Below are positions 22,301-34,837 of a stretch of DNA of 64,000 nt, one piece after another. The translations under genes were made by a program, and so were the position numbers. Every line of letters starts with the position of its first letter. Position 1 is the stretch's first letter. The DNA comes from Nipponacmea schrenckii (Eukaryota > Mollusca > Gastropoda > Lottiidae). The stretch lies in assembly GCA_030562195.1 (NCBI GenBank), contig JAUJPP010000003.1, positions 47,064,602 through 47,128,601 of the forward strand. Reading direction: 5' to 3'. The notes under the pieces were generated by a model that ran no database searches, was not told the origin of the DNA, and saw only the letters and a program-made list of their open reading frames with translations.

Positions 22301-23887
22301 TATAATATATAATATTATACAGATAGTAGTTTTAAACTTATTGTCCAAATTGGGACAAAAATGACAAACAAAAAAACTCGAGAAAAACACCGCCAAAATC
22401 TACAATTTTAGGTATTGGCGGAATTTGCATCGATTTTGTGGTCTTTTCTGACCTAATTCGGTGTGTTCGGCTGTTCGGAAATTCGGAATTTTACACCTAC
22501 CGCTCCCCCCTCTATATATGTTTACCTCCCACTCTTGATTAACTTCTTTGCTTAAAGCGAATCAAAAATGTATATAAAATAATAAGACGGTAAGTGACTG
22601 TATCATTTTAATGCTAATTGCAATTTATGAACGTTTTCCATATAATTATTCCCCTTCACTCACCGATGTACACTCCTGTGTTGGAGCCCTTAATGCTCTT
22701 TTTGGTTATACCTGCATTCTCTAAAGCCATATATGTACAATCTAATACAAGCTTATGTTGAGGATCCATTCGTTTACTTTCAAATTCATTGATTCCATAA
22801 AATTTATAATCCCATTTCTCACATCTGTAAGTATTAATTTGTGAACGGGTAATCAATATTAATTATTGTTATAGTGTAACATATTGTTGATCATATCTTA
22901 ATACACTAGATCTTTTTATAAAATATTTTTATGAAATTTATGAACTAAGGCTCGCCAAGGCTCTGGTTATATTTTACCTGTCAACTCATTTCATCAATTT
23001 CATATTACATTTAAAGCTATGTGTGAGATGAACAGATTCATGTGGCTGCGATCAATGACCGCAAAAGAAATGTACAGGCTATCGTGCTTTGAATAATATA
23101 TGCACAATATTATGTTTAATCATAAGGCTAATCAAACCACCGTAGATACACCACTCCATTCTACAACCCATCCTCGATTCCATAAACACGGATCTCCAAC
23201 AGGCAACGGACAACAACATGATCGCACACAGCAAAAGCCGACATCATAATCGTCAAGATCAGTTGTAAACAAACAAAGACAAGAATTTTGACAGATTCAA
23301 AATTTATAAGGTAATTGCCCTCGACTCGACTTTGCCCGAACACGTAAAACTGATAGCGCGTTTAAGTGCTAATAATCACCACAATTCATAGAGATCATCG
23401 TCACTTTAATGCAAACGCAGTTCTTAATAATAGCTTGACATTGTGAAGATGGGCCGAGAATTGACGAAATGTTATATTTATGTCAAATGCAGCTTTATGG
23501 AAAATGAAGAGGAGGCCAGGATACCGAGATACTAAATTGAGAAAGGCAAGCATCCACACTTTAAATCTGGTTTAGAAATGGAAGACTAATTATCCTGGGA
23601 CGCAATTGATAAGCAAATGGGATAATAGATGATAAAAGTTACAGAACTGCATGTAATTGTAATGATATCGTGATGACTACTCACCCTTCAACAAATCCAG
23701 CCTTTCGAACGTTTGTTTTCCCTGGTGTCAAGGTATCGCTGTCATAAAATGCATCCACATTCCATCGATTTTTTGGTACTTCGACAACATAATTCTTACC
23801 CAACCTAAGAAGTTCCCAAAATTCGTCCGTATCCTCTGCTCCTGGGAAACGACATCCTGTGCCAACAATGGGTACTTTCTCCTCCAT
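13353..23887 (-). CDS. Animal FAS-like type I polyketide synthase with terminal condensation domain
   Basis: Exons (minus): 23685-23891 (ATG 23887), 22664-22824, 22047-22247, 21673-21854, 20345-20519, 13353-20044; all phases agree, about 2,537 residues. Start chosen at MEEKVPIVG, since the upstream codons belong to an intron ending TTTCAG. Domains: KS 1-430 with DTACSSS (Cys172), EAHGTGT (His307) and KTNIGH (His346); AT 520-830 with GQSIGE (Ser612) and AFHSHHM (His717); DH about 885-1150 with [10 protein letters not shown] (His915) and DSLLQ (Asp1075); a structural KR-like segment; an ER-like segment about 1370-1640 without a GGVG nucleotide loop; KR 1670-1900 with GGLTGLG, Lys1793 and Tyr1830; ACP with MDSMQ (Ser1995); and an NRPS-type condensation domain 2062-2490 with NHVGFDL (catalytic His2188 kept). 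No methyltransferase and no thioesterase. Cytosolic polyketide assembly is inferred. The last 38 codons may be intronic: a good donor lies at 13463-13468. Confidence 0.9.
20905..21212. mobile_element. Inverted-repeat element in PKS intron
   Basis: The left arm near 20915-20965 (GTAAAGCGGTTTTCTATC, then GGGGACACTTTTAGC) is matched by its complement near 21150-21205. This gives a 300-base element with arms of about 60 bases. It has no coding capacity. Confidence 0.65.
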
Positions 23888-23904
23888 CACCCTGAAATGA
23901 ATTA

Positions 23905-24205
23905 GATGCATGCTCGCTAATCTTTATGTCCAGAGTTCAATTCCGGGAAAGGTCGAGATAATTTTTCGAATACAGGTCGGAAGGGCTAACATGGAAAAAG
24001 CGTCTGATTCGGTAGGATGAGACAAAAAGCCGAGGCTATGTGTGCTACAAACCGTGCACCATAAAGTCCTCTCGTAATTTCGAAATACCAAAATGAGTAG
24101 ACAAATGCCGCTGTCCTGCCCAAAAAGCTCTCATTGCACGCTTAGCCCATTAGGTGCGAAGAGTGGGTAAAAAAGCTACATTTATTACATTTCTTTTTAA
24201 TGAAA
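23905..24205 (+). mobile_element. SINE-like retroposon abutting the first PKS coding exon
   Basis: This is a diverged second copy of the element at 4612-4945: box B-like AGTTCAATTCC near 23934, then GTGTGCTACAAACCGTGCAC and AAAATGAGTAG. It starts only about 10-15 bases on the intron side of the splice acceptor of the first PKS coding exon. Part of that acceptor's upstream context is therefore retroposon-derived. Confidence 0.6.
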
Positions 24206-25859
24206 AAACTTTACTCTTTTTTTTAGAGCTTTTAGGTCTTAGATTTTAGTGCGGTTATACTACACACGGGTATCAAACTTCAAGTCAACGTTATGTTTTA
24301 TTATAGACAATTTAGGGCACAATTATTTACGACCCATTATTTAAAATCATCATTATCGAGCCTTATTTACAGACATTTTCGGACACAAGTTACAACCTAT
24401 TGTACGTTATTATCATTATTGAGCTTTACATATTTTGAAAGGCAATTACACTAGGTTCCATAAAAGCATTGATGGACTCGATTTCGATTAAACATGATTT
24501 TTTGAGGATCTGTGAGACTCTGCTTAGGTAATGGACCAATCGACCTTAAAAGTCCTATAGTAATGTCTACAAAATGGAGGCATCAAACCCTGTTCTCGCT
24601 ATAGTCAACTCTGCTATATAGCAATTCTGCTATTATCTCTCAGTGTACTTGTTAGTCAGTAGGACGTAAAACTCCATTCATTTCAATTTTCATTTTTACT
24701 GTCAGATTATCACCATTATTATAGTAAACAATGCCTCATTTAGAGCACAGGTAGTCCGAAACTTGCTGACTCTAGCTTCTGATAGCTTTTTGGACAGATA
24801 TGGCTGGGAGAGAGTCAGAAAAACTAGTTATTTCTGTGGATATTAAACGCAAACGTGCTATCATACAATAGCGAATGTCTTTCATAGTGGGTTTTCCATC
24901 ATGTACAAATTTACAAAAATAACATTGATTTTTCGCATTCTGTCAAGAAATAACATCGTTTGATGAATAGATTTATTCAGGACATTCAAATAATTCGGAT
25001 ACAAAGTCATGTATTTTAATTCTTATCAATAACAAAAGAACCACTGATCTAATTTATAAGCCTAATAAAATGCATGAAAGTCATATTCACAAGAACTAAA
25101 TAACTGTTCAGATGTATAGATCGACAACCCTTGATAGAACAAGCGAGTTTCCGATGAATTCTTAGTGTTATCAAATTTTCAATCATTTGTTGTGGTTTGG
25201 GTTGGGTTTTTTTTTGGGGGGGGGGGGTCGGAAATACATTGGGACAATCGAGTGTTTCAAAGAATGTTGATATTTTTCCACTTAAATAGAAAATGCATAA
25301 TGCTTGGTGTCAGTTGTGACTTGAACAAAAAACAAGGTTAAAAGTATTGAAAAATTTATAATCTGGACGGGACTGTATCTTTGTGCTGCCAACTGGATAT
25401 AGAACGAGTTTCCCATTATTGCCTTGGATTTTCGAACAAGATAAAACAACATAACCAGAGCAAAGGAAAAATTAAATATCTAAATTAAATCATAAGTATT
25501 TTATCTGATCAAATGGTTGATTATGGGTTTCACACCTTGTTATTCACAAATCTAAACGCCTTTCTTTGTGTCAACAATAGAAAGTACATTTATTTTACAT
25601 TTCTTCGCCAAAGCGAAAGAAGGTTTTTCTTGGTGCTTCGGCCAGTTTGTACTATCATGTGAGCAATATATCAACTGAAAAAATAGCGTAAAGAAAATAG
25701 GCTCGGAGAATTAGCCTTGATTATCCTGACAACTTGCTCCTATTCAGGACCGAGATAAAATTATACGATATCGGTGGGCCGTGTGTCTCTATATATTTAA
25801 TGGAATTACCGAATGCAATGAGTCGATTGCCTTATATGGAAAGATAAAGCTCAATTCCT
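24206..25859. other. Region upstream of PKS, no gene seen
   Basis: AT-rich sequence with a poly-G/poly-T stretch near 25206-25230. A 5'UTR exon and the promoter of the PKS may lie here but could not be assigned. No family was recognised in any frame. Confidence 0.4.
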
Positions 25860-26750
25860 TGTTGAGCTTTGTTCACATAATTCCGAATCGGGTCAGAAAA
25901 GACTTAAAAAATCGAAACTAAATTCACGCCATAGGCCGTGCACAATTTCAGGATCAAAACATTTTACGTCAAAAAACTAATATCTTAAAAGCGATTTGCT
26001 TTGGTCAAATCTAAATATCTCTTCTTTTTCTTTTTTTATACAGCAATTATTTTTCTAGTGCGATAAATTACAAATAATGATGGCTATCAATTGATATGAT
26101 TTAATTGTTTATATGTAACAATGAAAACTTCGTGGTATATGTGAACCGATGTATCTTCCCATTACCTCCCATGATTATAAGCCTTACTGTTATTACAAGC
26201 CATGAGTTGAGGAGAGAATTCAGATTTATATTTGAATAAAAGAAGTTTTAAACTCCGTTGCTTCTTCCACTTCCTTATAACAAGGCAACATCTTCTCAAC
26301 CCTAATTGGTTCCTTCAAAGTCAGAAAATGTCTTGATTGGTAAGGGGACTGATTTGCGGAAGATTGGCAACTTACCTAAACTGCCTCGTAGCAGGTCAAA
26401 AAGACTGAATATTCAACTAATAAAAAAAAAAGAAGAGATATATTTTTATTTGGCCACAGAAAATCACTATAAAAATATTCGTATTCTTTATAAGACATAT
26501 AGAGGTAGGATTACTACATTAAGAACTAAGAATATATGGATGTACTAAAATTCAGAGGTAGTACATCCATATATTCTTAGTTCTTAAAAATATTCGTGTT
26601 TTTTTTTTTGTTTTTTTTTTACGTAAAATTCCTTGATCCTGAAATTGTGCGCGACCTTTGGCAATAAATTAGTTTCGATTTTTTTAGTCTTTTCTGACCC
26701 GATTTTGAGAATTCGGACAGTTCGGGAATTCGGAATTTTATACTCATCGC
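25860..26750. mobile_element. Long inverted-repeat element (AATTCCGAATCGGGTCAGAAA family)
   Basis: The left arm near 25878-26000 (GGGTCAGAAAAGACTTAAAA, then CACAATTTCAGGATC) reappears inverted near 26630-26740. A diverged fragment of the same family lies in a PKS intron at about 22380-22520. Inside, a perfect 27-base hairpin occupies 26521-26585 (arm starts AAGAACTAAGAATATATGG). The open frame at 26306-26548 lies within the element and is not supported as a gene. Confidence 0.65.
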
Positions 26751-27471
26751 TTTGTTTACATTCGGTATTATTTTTTTCTCGTCTAAGGCCAAATTAAATG
26801 AATAGTTACTTATTATTGCATCTTTTCAGTTAATCGTCTGATGTAACACTAGGTCGATTGTATAGCCTAAATGTTTTTTTTCATATAGATATATTGGATT
26901 CAGCATTGTCCAAAGCGGCCCAGGCTTTATTTGTTTCGGACAATCATCCGACAGCCTCAAACACATGAAATCTTTTGGTTAGCTAATCAGAAATAGTCTA
27001 CAGAGCTTACCTTTGAAATTTGAGCCTTCAAATCCATGTGTATCCATAATTATCCGTGTTTGAAAAATCATAATGACTTAAGAAATTACGAACGTCCCGC
27101 CATATTGGAAAACGGTTCGTCTTGATAATCAAAGAGTTATCCTTCCCGTCGTGCAATAGCGGTCATCTATATAAACAGACTACAACGCATTTTTCAATTG
27201 TAGACTTTGTCAACAGGACGCACAATTTTCAGACTGACTGGAGACCAGCCGCGTACAGCACGGAAAAAAATGAAAAGTGAAATTTTTTGTTTGAGGAATA
27301 TTTCAAGGTATTTTGCGATTTTCTCAGAGCTTGAATATTTCTGAGGACTGTTTAAATGTAACAAAGGCCCAAAACGACCCCTAAAAAATCAAGCCTGGGC
27401 CCCTTTAAAACAATGATTTTATGGTTTTAATAGATGGGGACTACACAAATGCTTACATTTGTTCATTTTGG

Positions 27472-28690
27472 CCTTATATAGTATAATTTCATTCTACTAT
27501 TCTACCCCAAAGTAGGGGTTTCTGATTTTAGTTCATTTTCATAATTTAGAAGGAATTTGTCCTTCTTTCTTTTATTCAATTATATGATAATGTTTCATAT
27601 TCATATTGTGTAGTTCCCTAGTGCCAAATAAATTGTATATTTTTATTTGAGTGTTTGTTATAAATTGAATCTTATGTAGATAAGAGCAGTTTATAACATT
27701 CAAGGTAATACTTCTATCGTCTGCTAATCGCGCGCTTTTGATCACGTGATCAGTCTTGTCTTCTGCCATATTGACTGCAGGCTGCTGTTTTGATTAACCA
27801 CCTCCTCCCTCCACTCGCCATTGATTTATTGTTTTGTTTTTGTTTTGTTTATATATTGGGGACTGCCTTATATAGTATGATTTCATTCTACTATTCTACC
27901 CCAAAGTAGGGGTTTCTAATTTTAGTTCATTTTCATAATTTAGAAGGAATTTGTCCTTCTTTCTTTTATTCAATTATATGATAATGTTTCATATTCATAT
28001 TGTGTAGTTCCCTAGTGCCAAATAAATTGTATATTTTTATTTGAGTGTTTGTTATAAATAGATTCTGAGTGAACGCTGTTGTAATGTGTTTGTGGTCCTG
28101 ATATCTAACGCATTAAAACGCCACACCTCATATTCAATTCAATTTATAAATACTGAGGTATATCCGAGTGTTTGTTATAAATTGAATCTTATGTAGATAA
28201 GAGCAGTTTATAACATTCAAGGTAATACTTCTATCGTCTGCTAATCGCGCGCTTTTGATCACGTGATCAGTCTTGTCTTCTGCCATATTGACTGCAGGCT
28301 GCTGTTTTGATTAACCACCTCCTCCCCTCCACTCGCCATTGATTTATTGTTTTGTTTTTGTTTTGTTTTATATATTGGGGACTGCCTTATATAGTATGAT
28401 TTCATTCTACTATTCTACCCCAAAGTAGGGGTTTCTAATTTTAGTTCATTTTCATAATTTAGAAGGAATTTGTCCTTCTTTCTTTTATTCAATTATATGA
28501 TAATGTTTCATATTCATATTGTGTAGTTCCCTAGTGCCAAATAAATTGTATATTTTTATTTGAGTGTTTGTTATAAATAGATTCTGAGTGAACGCTGTTG
28601 TAATGTGTTTGTGGTCCTGATATCTAACGCATTAAAAACGCCACACCTCATATTCAATTCAATTTATAAATACTGAGGTATATCCGATGT
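27472..28690. repeat. Tandem mosaic duplication, three copies of a roughly 395-bp block
   Basis: The block beginning GCCTTATATAGTAT recurs at about 27472, 27867 and 28384 with near-identical sequence. The first interval is 395 bases and the second 517. Copies 2 and 3 carry an extra block of about 120 bases (ATTCTGAGTGAACGCTG to TACTGAGGTATATCCGA). Copies are so similar that they are recent or subject to conversion. No convincing open frame is present. Confidence 0.85.
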
Positions 28691-30436
28691 TACTATAAAT
28701 AGTTTATGTAATCTGGGTCCAACATGGCTTATCAATGTTGCACATGCGCTCCATAACAAAATCAACCATAATTGCCATAATAGAAATTAGACCCTAGCCA
28801 GCGTTCAATGCTCTTAATCATCTAAGCTTGAGTCATGAGTTGACTACAACATTTTTGCCGGTCGACTGATATGTATAATAAATGTAAAGGTACGACACTC
28901 CGAGCTTGTTTACTCTCCCACCACTTTGGACAATCACCTAAAAAGTATCAGTAATAAACGAGTCTGTGCATTATGTCTTTGACTTCTCCTCCGTTCAATA
29001 ATAATTTTACTCCATCGGGATAAGTCTAATTATTCGTTGTGTTTCTCTCTCGATTCACAGTTTTTTCTACCATTTTGTAAAATGAAAAGTAGTTTTGACG
29101 GAATTGCGCAATTTCAGTCCCACTGATCTCAATCTGTCGAATGTATTTTTTCTGCAATTTCGAAATTTTTCAAGTGAAAATTTAAATAAATGTTTATTAA
29201 GGAAATGAAACAAACTGTATAGGCATGTAACTGTAATATACTGTCCTGTCCACACGTACCTTTATCATGCCAGGCGATAACAATTGGAACTCCTCAAAAT
29301 TTGTTCATGTGCAGAATAGATGATACAGTTTTTAACCGATTTCGATGAAAATCATCCATGTTACACTAAATCTAAATTCTAATCAAGAGATTAAAACGTA
29401 AAAATGCAGTTAAACATTGTCTACTTACCTGAGTTCAAGTTGAAACTAAAATATTTCCAGTTGACTTTCTTTCTTATACAGTGTTCTAAGAAGACTCATT
29501 TCTGGGGAATGAAATTTTATACGAAGTCAGTCGATTTCAAACCAGTTAAATTCAAAACAAAAGTCATTTTTTGGAAAAACCAGTTACACAAAATTTTAAG
29601 TATAAAAATTTGGAATACATTGACTTTTATTTTCAATTTTTTCAGATTTTTTATATTATAATTTGTACATATTCTATATTTGAAGCGCTAAAATTATATC
29701 AATCGACAATAGAGAGATAGCGACCATAGATAATGGGTGAAAACTACTGTACTTATTTGAAGAAATAAAGTGTAATAAATTGTAGAGAAACATGTCTCTT
29801 ACATATTCAATCAACCCTTTCAAAACAAATTTAGTTTGATAAAGTAGATTCATATATGTAATTAGAAAATAATGTTTTCAGTTATAATTTAATTGCGATG
29901 TTTTTGTTAATGAAAATTTTGCATACTCCATTTAACTTAATTCTAATCAAAAGAATAAAACTAATGAAGTCTACTCACCTCAAGCTCAAGTCATATTCGA
30001 ATATTTCTGATGATCGCCTTCTTTATTCAAAATGACACTCCCGTTTATATTTTCGTTTTTACTTTGAAATAAGGCCTATGTCTCAGAGAAACTAATTTCT
30101 AGAGAATTCATCCTACATTAATCTCTGTAAATTTATCAAGTAAAATCATTCTGTAGTGGTTTACACTCATACAATTTTCCAGATATACTCATTCCCGTAG
30201 AAGACTGTTTCCAGATAAATTCATTCCCGGAGAATTAATATTTCCCGCGTTTCGCAAGTAGAGCGGGAAATTATTGTATTAACAGTTCATGTAAAATGGG
30301 TTGGATCACGTGGCATGTCACGTGAATGATTTGTAAGTGAGCAAAAGTTCGTAAATACAAATCATTCTCTAGCCAACTCTGCTTCGATACACAAGTTTAA
30401 TTTAAATTTGTATTTAACTCAATTCAATATTTATAT

Positions 30437-30467
<31 letters not shown>

Positions 30468-32500
30468 TATAGTACTTGTCCGGGTACAATCCCTAGGTGA
30501 TTTTTGCATTTGGATCCGCGACACAGGTTTCCAGAGTCATTTTTCATTATCGGTTCGAAAAAATCGTAATGTTTTTTTTAGATCTCTGTTGTTTTCCTGG
30601 CCGGCAAGGTTGCTGTTTGATGGGATTTTCAACGTGTACCATTTCAGGCCGCATGTAGAGCAAATTTAAACGGGTATAAAGTAGGCATTGCCGAATATCT
30701 TGGTAACGGTATAATCAAAGTAGAGTAGTCTACCGGTATCGTAAAGGGAAAATTATATTATGTTGTATATAGTGTAGGCTACGTAATGTATTTGTATGCA
30801 TTTATATTTTTGTTACACTGTAAATTTATTTTGTGTTAATAAATCCGATCTCCTAACGCATTGGTGGCTATCGGCTATATGTAATTGCGTTGTGTTTTAA
30901 GATTGAGGAAGTATTGTTAATACAATAGTTTACATTGATACTCTTACATTTCCCAGACAAACTCATTTCTCGTGGTTTAATACACCCGTAGGCCTACATT
31001 TTTTAAACGAATGATCTTCCAAAAGGCTTAATAGTACACACGATTGAAATTGTAATGTTTGTTTTATTAACATATTTACGATTGCAGTCTGACATATAAT
31101 AAATTGCGTGCCCGTTTTTGTATTTTGAAATCAATAGTTTAATCAAGTCATTATAATAGTAAATCTTTGCACTTGTTTTGTATTATCAAGTTATTATCAA
31201 AGTCACAGTCACCTGTTTTTATTCACGGGAAGATCCCACTATCAACGTAACATCTATGTATGCGTTGAACGCATTGTTGTGTTCTGCAAAAGATGAATAC
31301 AGTATCGTCAAAATCCGCCAAGAATTGTACCTTCTAGAGCAGGGGTTCCCAAACTCCGACCTGCTGGCCAGATCCGACCCGGCCAACAAAAAGATTACAT
31401 TTGACCCACAAAAAGTTTTGCAGTCGATTTTTTACTAATTCCTTGAGGGTTAAACATAAATGTTTGGAAACAGTATCTGAATAAAGAAACGGGGAAAAGT
31501 AAGGTCAAAAAATCTTTTTTTTTCTGGCCTACACGACGAATTAATAAGATACCCTGCTAACGGACAGTTGTAAAAGAATCGACGGATGAACCAACGTGGT
31601 TGACGCGAGTTGCTTTCTTTCTGAAGTCCTTATTCGGCAATATTCACGCCAAGGCTGCCACCAAACTAACAAATGACAAATGCTTGTTTCTGTTAAAGTT
31701 GACCTTGGACTGTTCGAAGCCAACTCTGATAGTCTTCTAGAGGAATCACAGATTAGTGATGGTGAGGTTGAAACATCTCACGTGGAAATTATTGACTAAA
31801 TATGTTTAATTATTCTACACTTGATGGGCTAGTTTGATTTTTGTAATATTTTTGTTATTTACCAAATTGGAGTTACCAATTCTTTTTTTCAACGTTTTAA
31901 ATTGATTTAGTTTTTATCATTATTCATTTTAAATTTTATTTTGCACCATTTTTAGCATAATGCCATAGCAGTATATAAATGTTGATGTGCTTAAAATGAA
32001 ATTGAGCCAGACATTATCTTAGTAGTCAAAATTATAATCATCATATATCAAGCAAACTATAGAAGCAATGATTATGGTAGATTTATTTTGGCAACTGGAA
32101 TGTGAATGAAGTTAGACTTAACTTTTTACGGTAGAAATGTTCAAAGCAATAAATATGACAAAAAAACTTTGTGTTTTGCATTTCTTTTTTGCCAACATTC
32201 AAACAATATGTCACCTCATAGACCTTTAATGTGTACTACTAGTATATAAAAAGACTTTATAAATCCAAATTGTTTTATTTTATACAAAAAGAGACAAATA
32301 CGATTTTCTGAATCTCCAATTTTTCCCAATATTTTCCAAAAATTCCTGAAAGTTTCCTGGAAAATGTCTCTCATTTGAAAATTCCGGAAATTTTGCAACA
32401 CTAGGAAACGCATTTGTGAATTTGGAAGAGGGTCCGAAAGAGAAGTGTATCTGTGTGCCATCATAAACAAAACCCGTAAACAAAACACGTGATACGCATG
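28691..32500. other. Intergenic, no gene seen; possible hAT remnant
   Basis: AT-rich with a T-run near 30440. At 31342-31365 the string CAGGGGTTCCCAAACT resembles the terminal inverted repeat of hAT-type DNA transposons. The following 400 bases contain short broken coding-like frames (for example SVKVDLGLFEANSDSLLEES near 31690-31750), perhaps a decayed transposon. The matching far end was not found. Confidence 0.35.
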
Positions 32501-32509
32501 CGTAATAAT

Positions 32510-32725
32510 CGATTGTCGAGAAACCGGAAGGCGAGAAGGCGAGGAAGCGACAACGCGAGAACACGAGAACGCGAGAAAGCGAGAAGGCGAGGAAACTAAC
32601 ATTTTCAGAAAAAAAAAAAAGTTCAAATTACAAACACGAGAACGCGAGAAAGCGACAATACGAGAAAGCGACAAAGCGAGGAAAATGAAGGTCGAGAACG
32701 CGAGAATGCGAGGAAAAGCACTCTG
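32510..32725. repeat. Minisatellite of GAGAACGCGAGAAAGC-type units
   Basis: A purine-rich tandem repeat of about 8-10 base units (GAGAACGCGA, GAAAGCGA and variants). The same minisatellite lies at 51868-52018, in both cases immediately left of the long duplicated segment. Confidence 0.8.
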
Positions 32726-32737
32726 TTATTTATGAGG

Positions 32738-34837
32738 CTTATTTGTGTCTCCACTTGCCCGATAAAAATCACAATAAGTCGACAGAAAGAATTCGATATA
32801 TCTATCTATAATTTTTCTCAATGGTGTCGTAAAAAATATGTCGCGATAGAAAGGTCGACTTATTTCCTATTGCAAAAAAAATTATTTTTTATTCGCCAGT
32901 CTCACTTATGTCGATATGATTCTTATGTCTATAATATCTGAAGTATGTCGACTTCAGCATATCGACATGTTCACAAGATTTGAAGTATGTCGACTTAAGC
33001 ATTTCATCATCTTTACATGTACCAAGGGTGATTGGCGCATTTTTCATTCAGGCTGTAAAGCTCAAGGAGAGTGGACCACATGGATATGCTTTGAATTCTA
33101 TAAAATATTCCTGCTAAAATCAAGGTAAATAATTGTAGTTTATAAAATGAATGAGTCTTGATTACCTTTTCTTAAACACAAACTTTAAGAGTTTTTATTA
33201 GATATTTATAAAAGGGGCAGAATCTGGAATATTTTGGGAATAATTTTGCTTTAAATGTCGAGATTATGTTTGAAACCTTATTTAAAATCTGACAAGCATG
33301 CGTAAAAACTAAAAATGAAAGGACGATTATTTCAGAACTACTCAAGATTTTGGCCTTTTGTTTGGATTCTAAGCTCTTAAAGGACATTATGCACCTAATG
33401 GTTACAATGGATTTCATTTCCGCGAAGAAAAGTTTTTAAAGCCTATTCCAGAAACTGTAGGCCTACCTATAATTTTTCAGCGGATTTTCTTTTTCTTTTT
33501 TTTTTACCTAAGTTTGCATAAGGTATCAATAAATGGTTTTTGTTCAGAAGTTACGCAGAATTACTAAAATTGTTCAAGGTTCTGGTAACTGAATATATTA
33601 ATTGAGCGTCAGTGCTTCCATATTTGGCCGCTGACTTGTCGTGTTGGAGGTTAAAAAATAAGTGACTGACCTTCATACCGGTCTCAAGGTCAATTGTAAA
33701 AGAACAGAGAGATTACATACAGGTAAATGTCTACAATTCTACTTTACTGGTTGCCTACCGACGGCAATATCTATCTTTTCCTTCTGATTTGTAAACAAAC
33801 TTGATTTTAAAGAAATCCAGAGATTAAAAACTATTATTTTTTAGATCTACGGGGAAAATTGTTCAAAAAATGCATAATCCTGGAATTAGGTGTGTTAGAT
33901 AACAAAGGTGGATTGTGCAGGAGACCAAATCCTTGTACAGTAGATAAATTATTTAAAATTTCACTTTTTTTTGAAAATTTCATGATTTTGTTTATCTGGA
34001 ACTAAAAGGTATGTGGAATAGATTAAGATATTGCTTAATAGCAATAAATTTTATTGCAAAATAGCTGAGAAGAGAAGTGAAGCCATTTAATTGGCTGCTT
34101 CATAAAGGTGGTCATATGAACAGTTTCTATAGCAAAGCTAATTTAAAAAAAAAAATAGTTATATACACGTATTTATTTGCTTCAGTGGATGCCAGTTTTT
34201 TTTGTCAGTGCAGTGTAGATCTTTCATTCTGAAACTTATTGTGTGCTACTAGTGTACATTTATGTCTCTTCTCAACTTAGCTGCAAGTGTGCATATTGCC
34301 TATTGGGCATCTGTTTTTATAATAGAACCTATAACCATTATATATTCAGCATTATTGTGTACGAGATTTTCCCCAATGAGAAGTGAAATAGTCAAAAAAA
34401 GGGACTAGTCTAGCTTATGTAGGCCTACCTGTGAAACATGGCCACTGATCATTAATTTTCTTCCCCACTTTCAGTAAAAGAAACTCTATTCCAAAGGCCA
34501 CAATGTCTTTGGTTACTCCTTTTTATTTTTCATTGCTAATCATTATTATTATTCTTTATCATTCCTAGTAGGCCTATCCTTTCTTGCCTGTAAAATTCTT
34601 AATTTCAGCCAATTTTGAAAGTTAAGAATTAACTTTTTTTTCTCCATCATCTCTCAAAAGAGGCAATTTTCAGTATAATTTATTCACACAACCAGATTGC
34701 TCCTTACTGTATATAGTTCTCACTTTTCATTTATGGGACTGAGGAGTCAAATATGATTTCCTGCATAGCATTATAATTATGTAAAAATTCATTTTACAGG
34801 CACAATGGAGACTAGAAAAATGGTTCCACTTAAAGTC
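32738..34837 (+). repeat. Segmental duplication, copy 1 (CIDE-gene upstream region plus first 11 codons)
   Basis: This stretch is nearly identical to 52062-54961, with few substitutions and small indels. It starts at GCTTATTTGTGTCTCC and ends inside codon-matched sequence ATGGAGACTAGAAAAATGG, then TTCCACTTAAAGTC. Copy 2 contains about 790 bases (53182-53970) absent from copy 1 between GGGGAAAATTG and TTCAAAAAATGC. Copy 1 keeps the splice acceptor ATTTTACAG and start codon of the CIDE-N gene but is then interrupted by a LINE. Because only copy 2 continues into the full gene, copy 1 is the derived, truncated duplicate. Confidence 0.9.

Noticed and set aside
31178..31438. Open frame of 86 codons
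   Set aside because: Overlaps a hAT-like terminal string; composition is not protein-like and there is no splice support.
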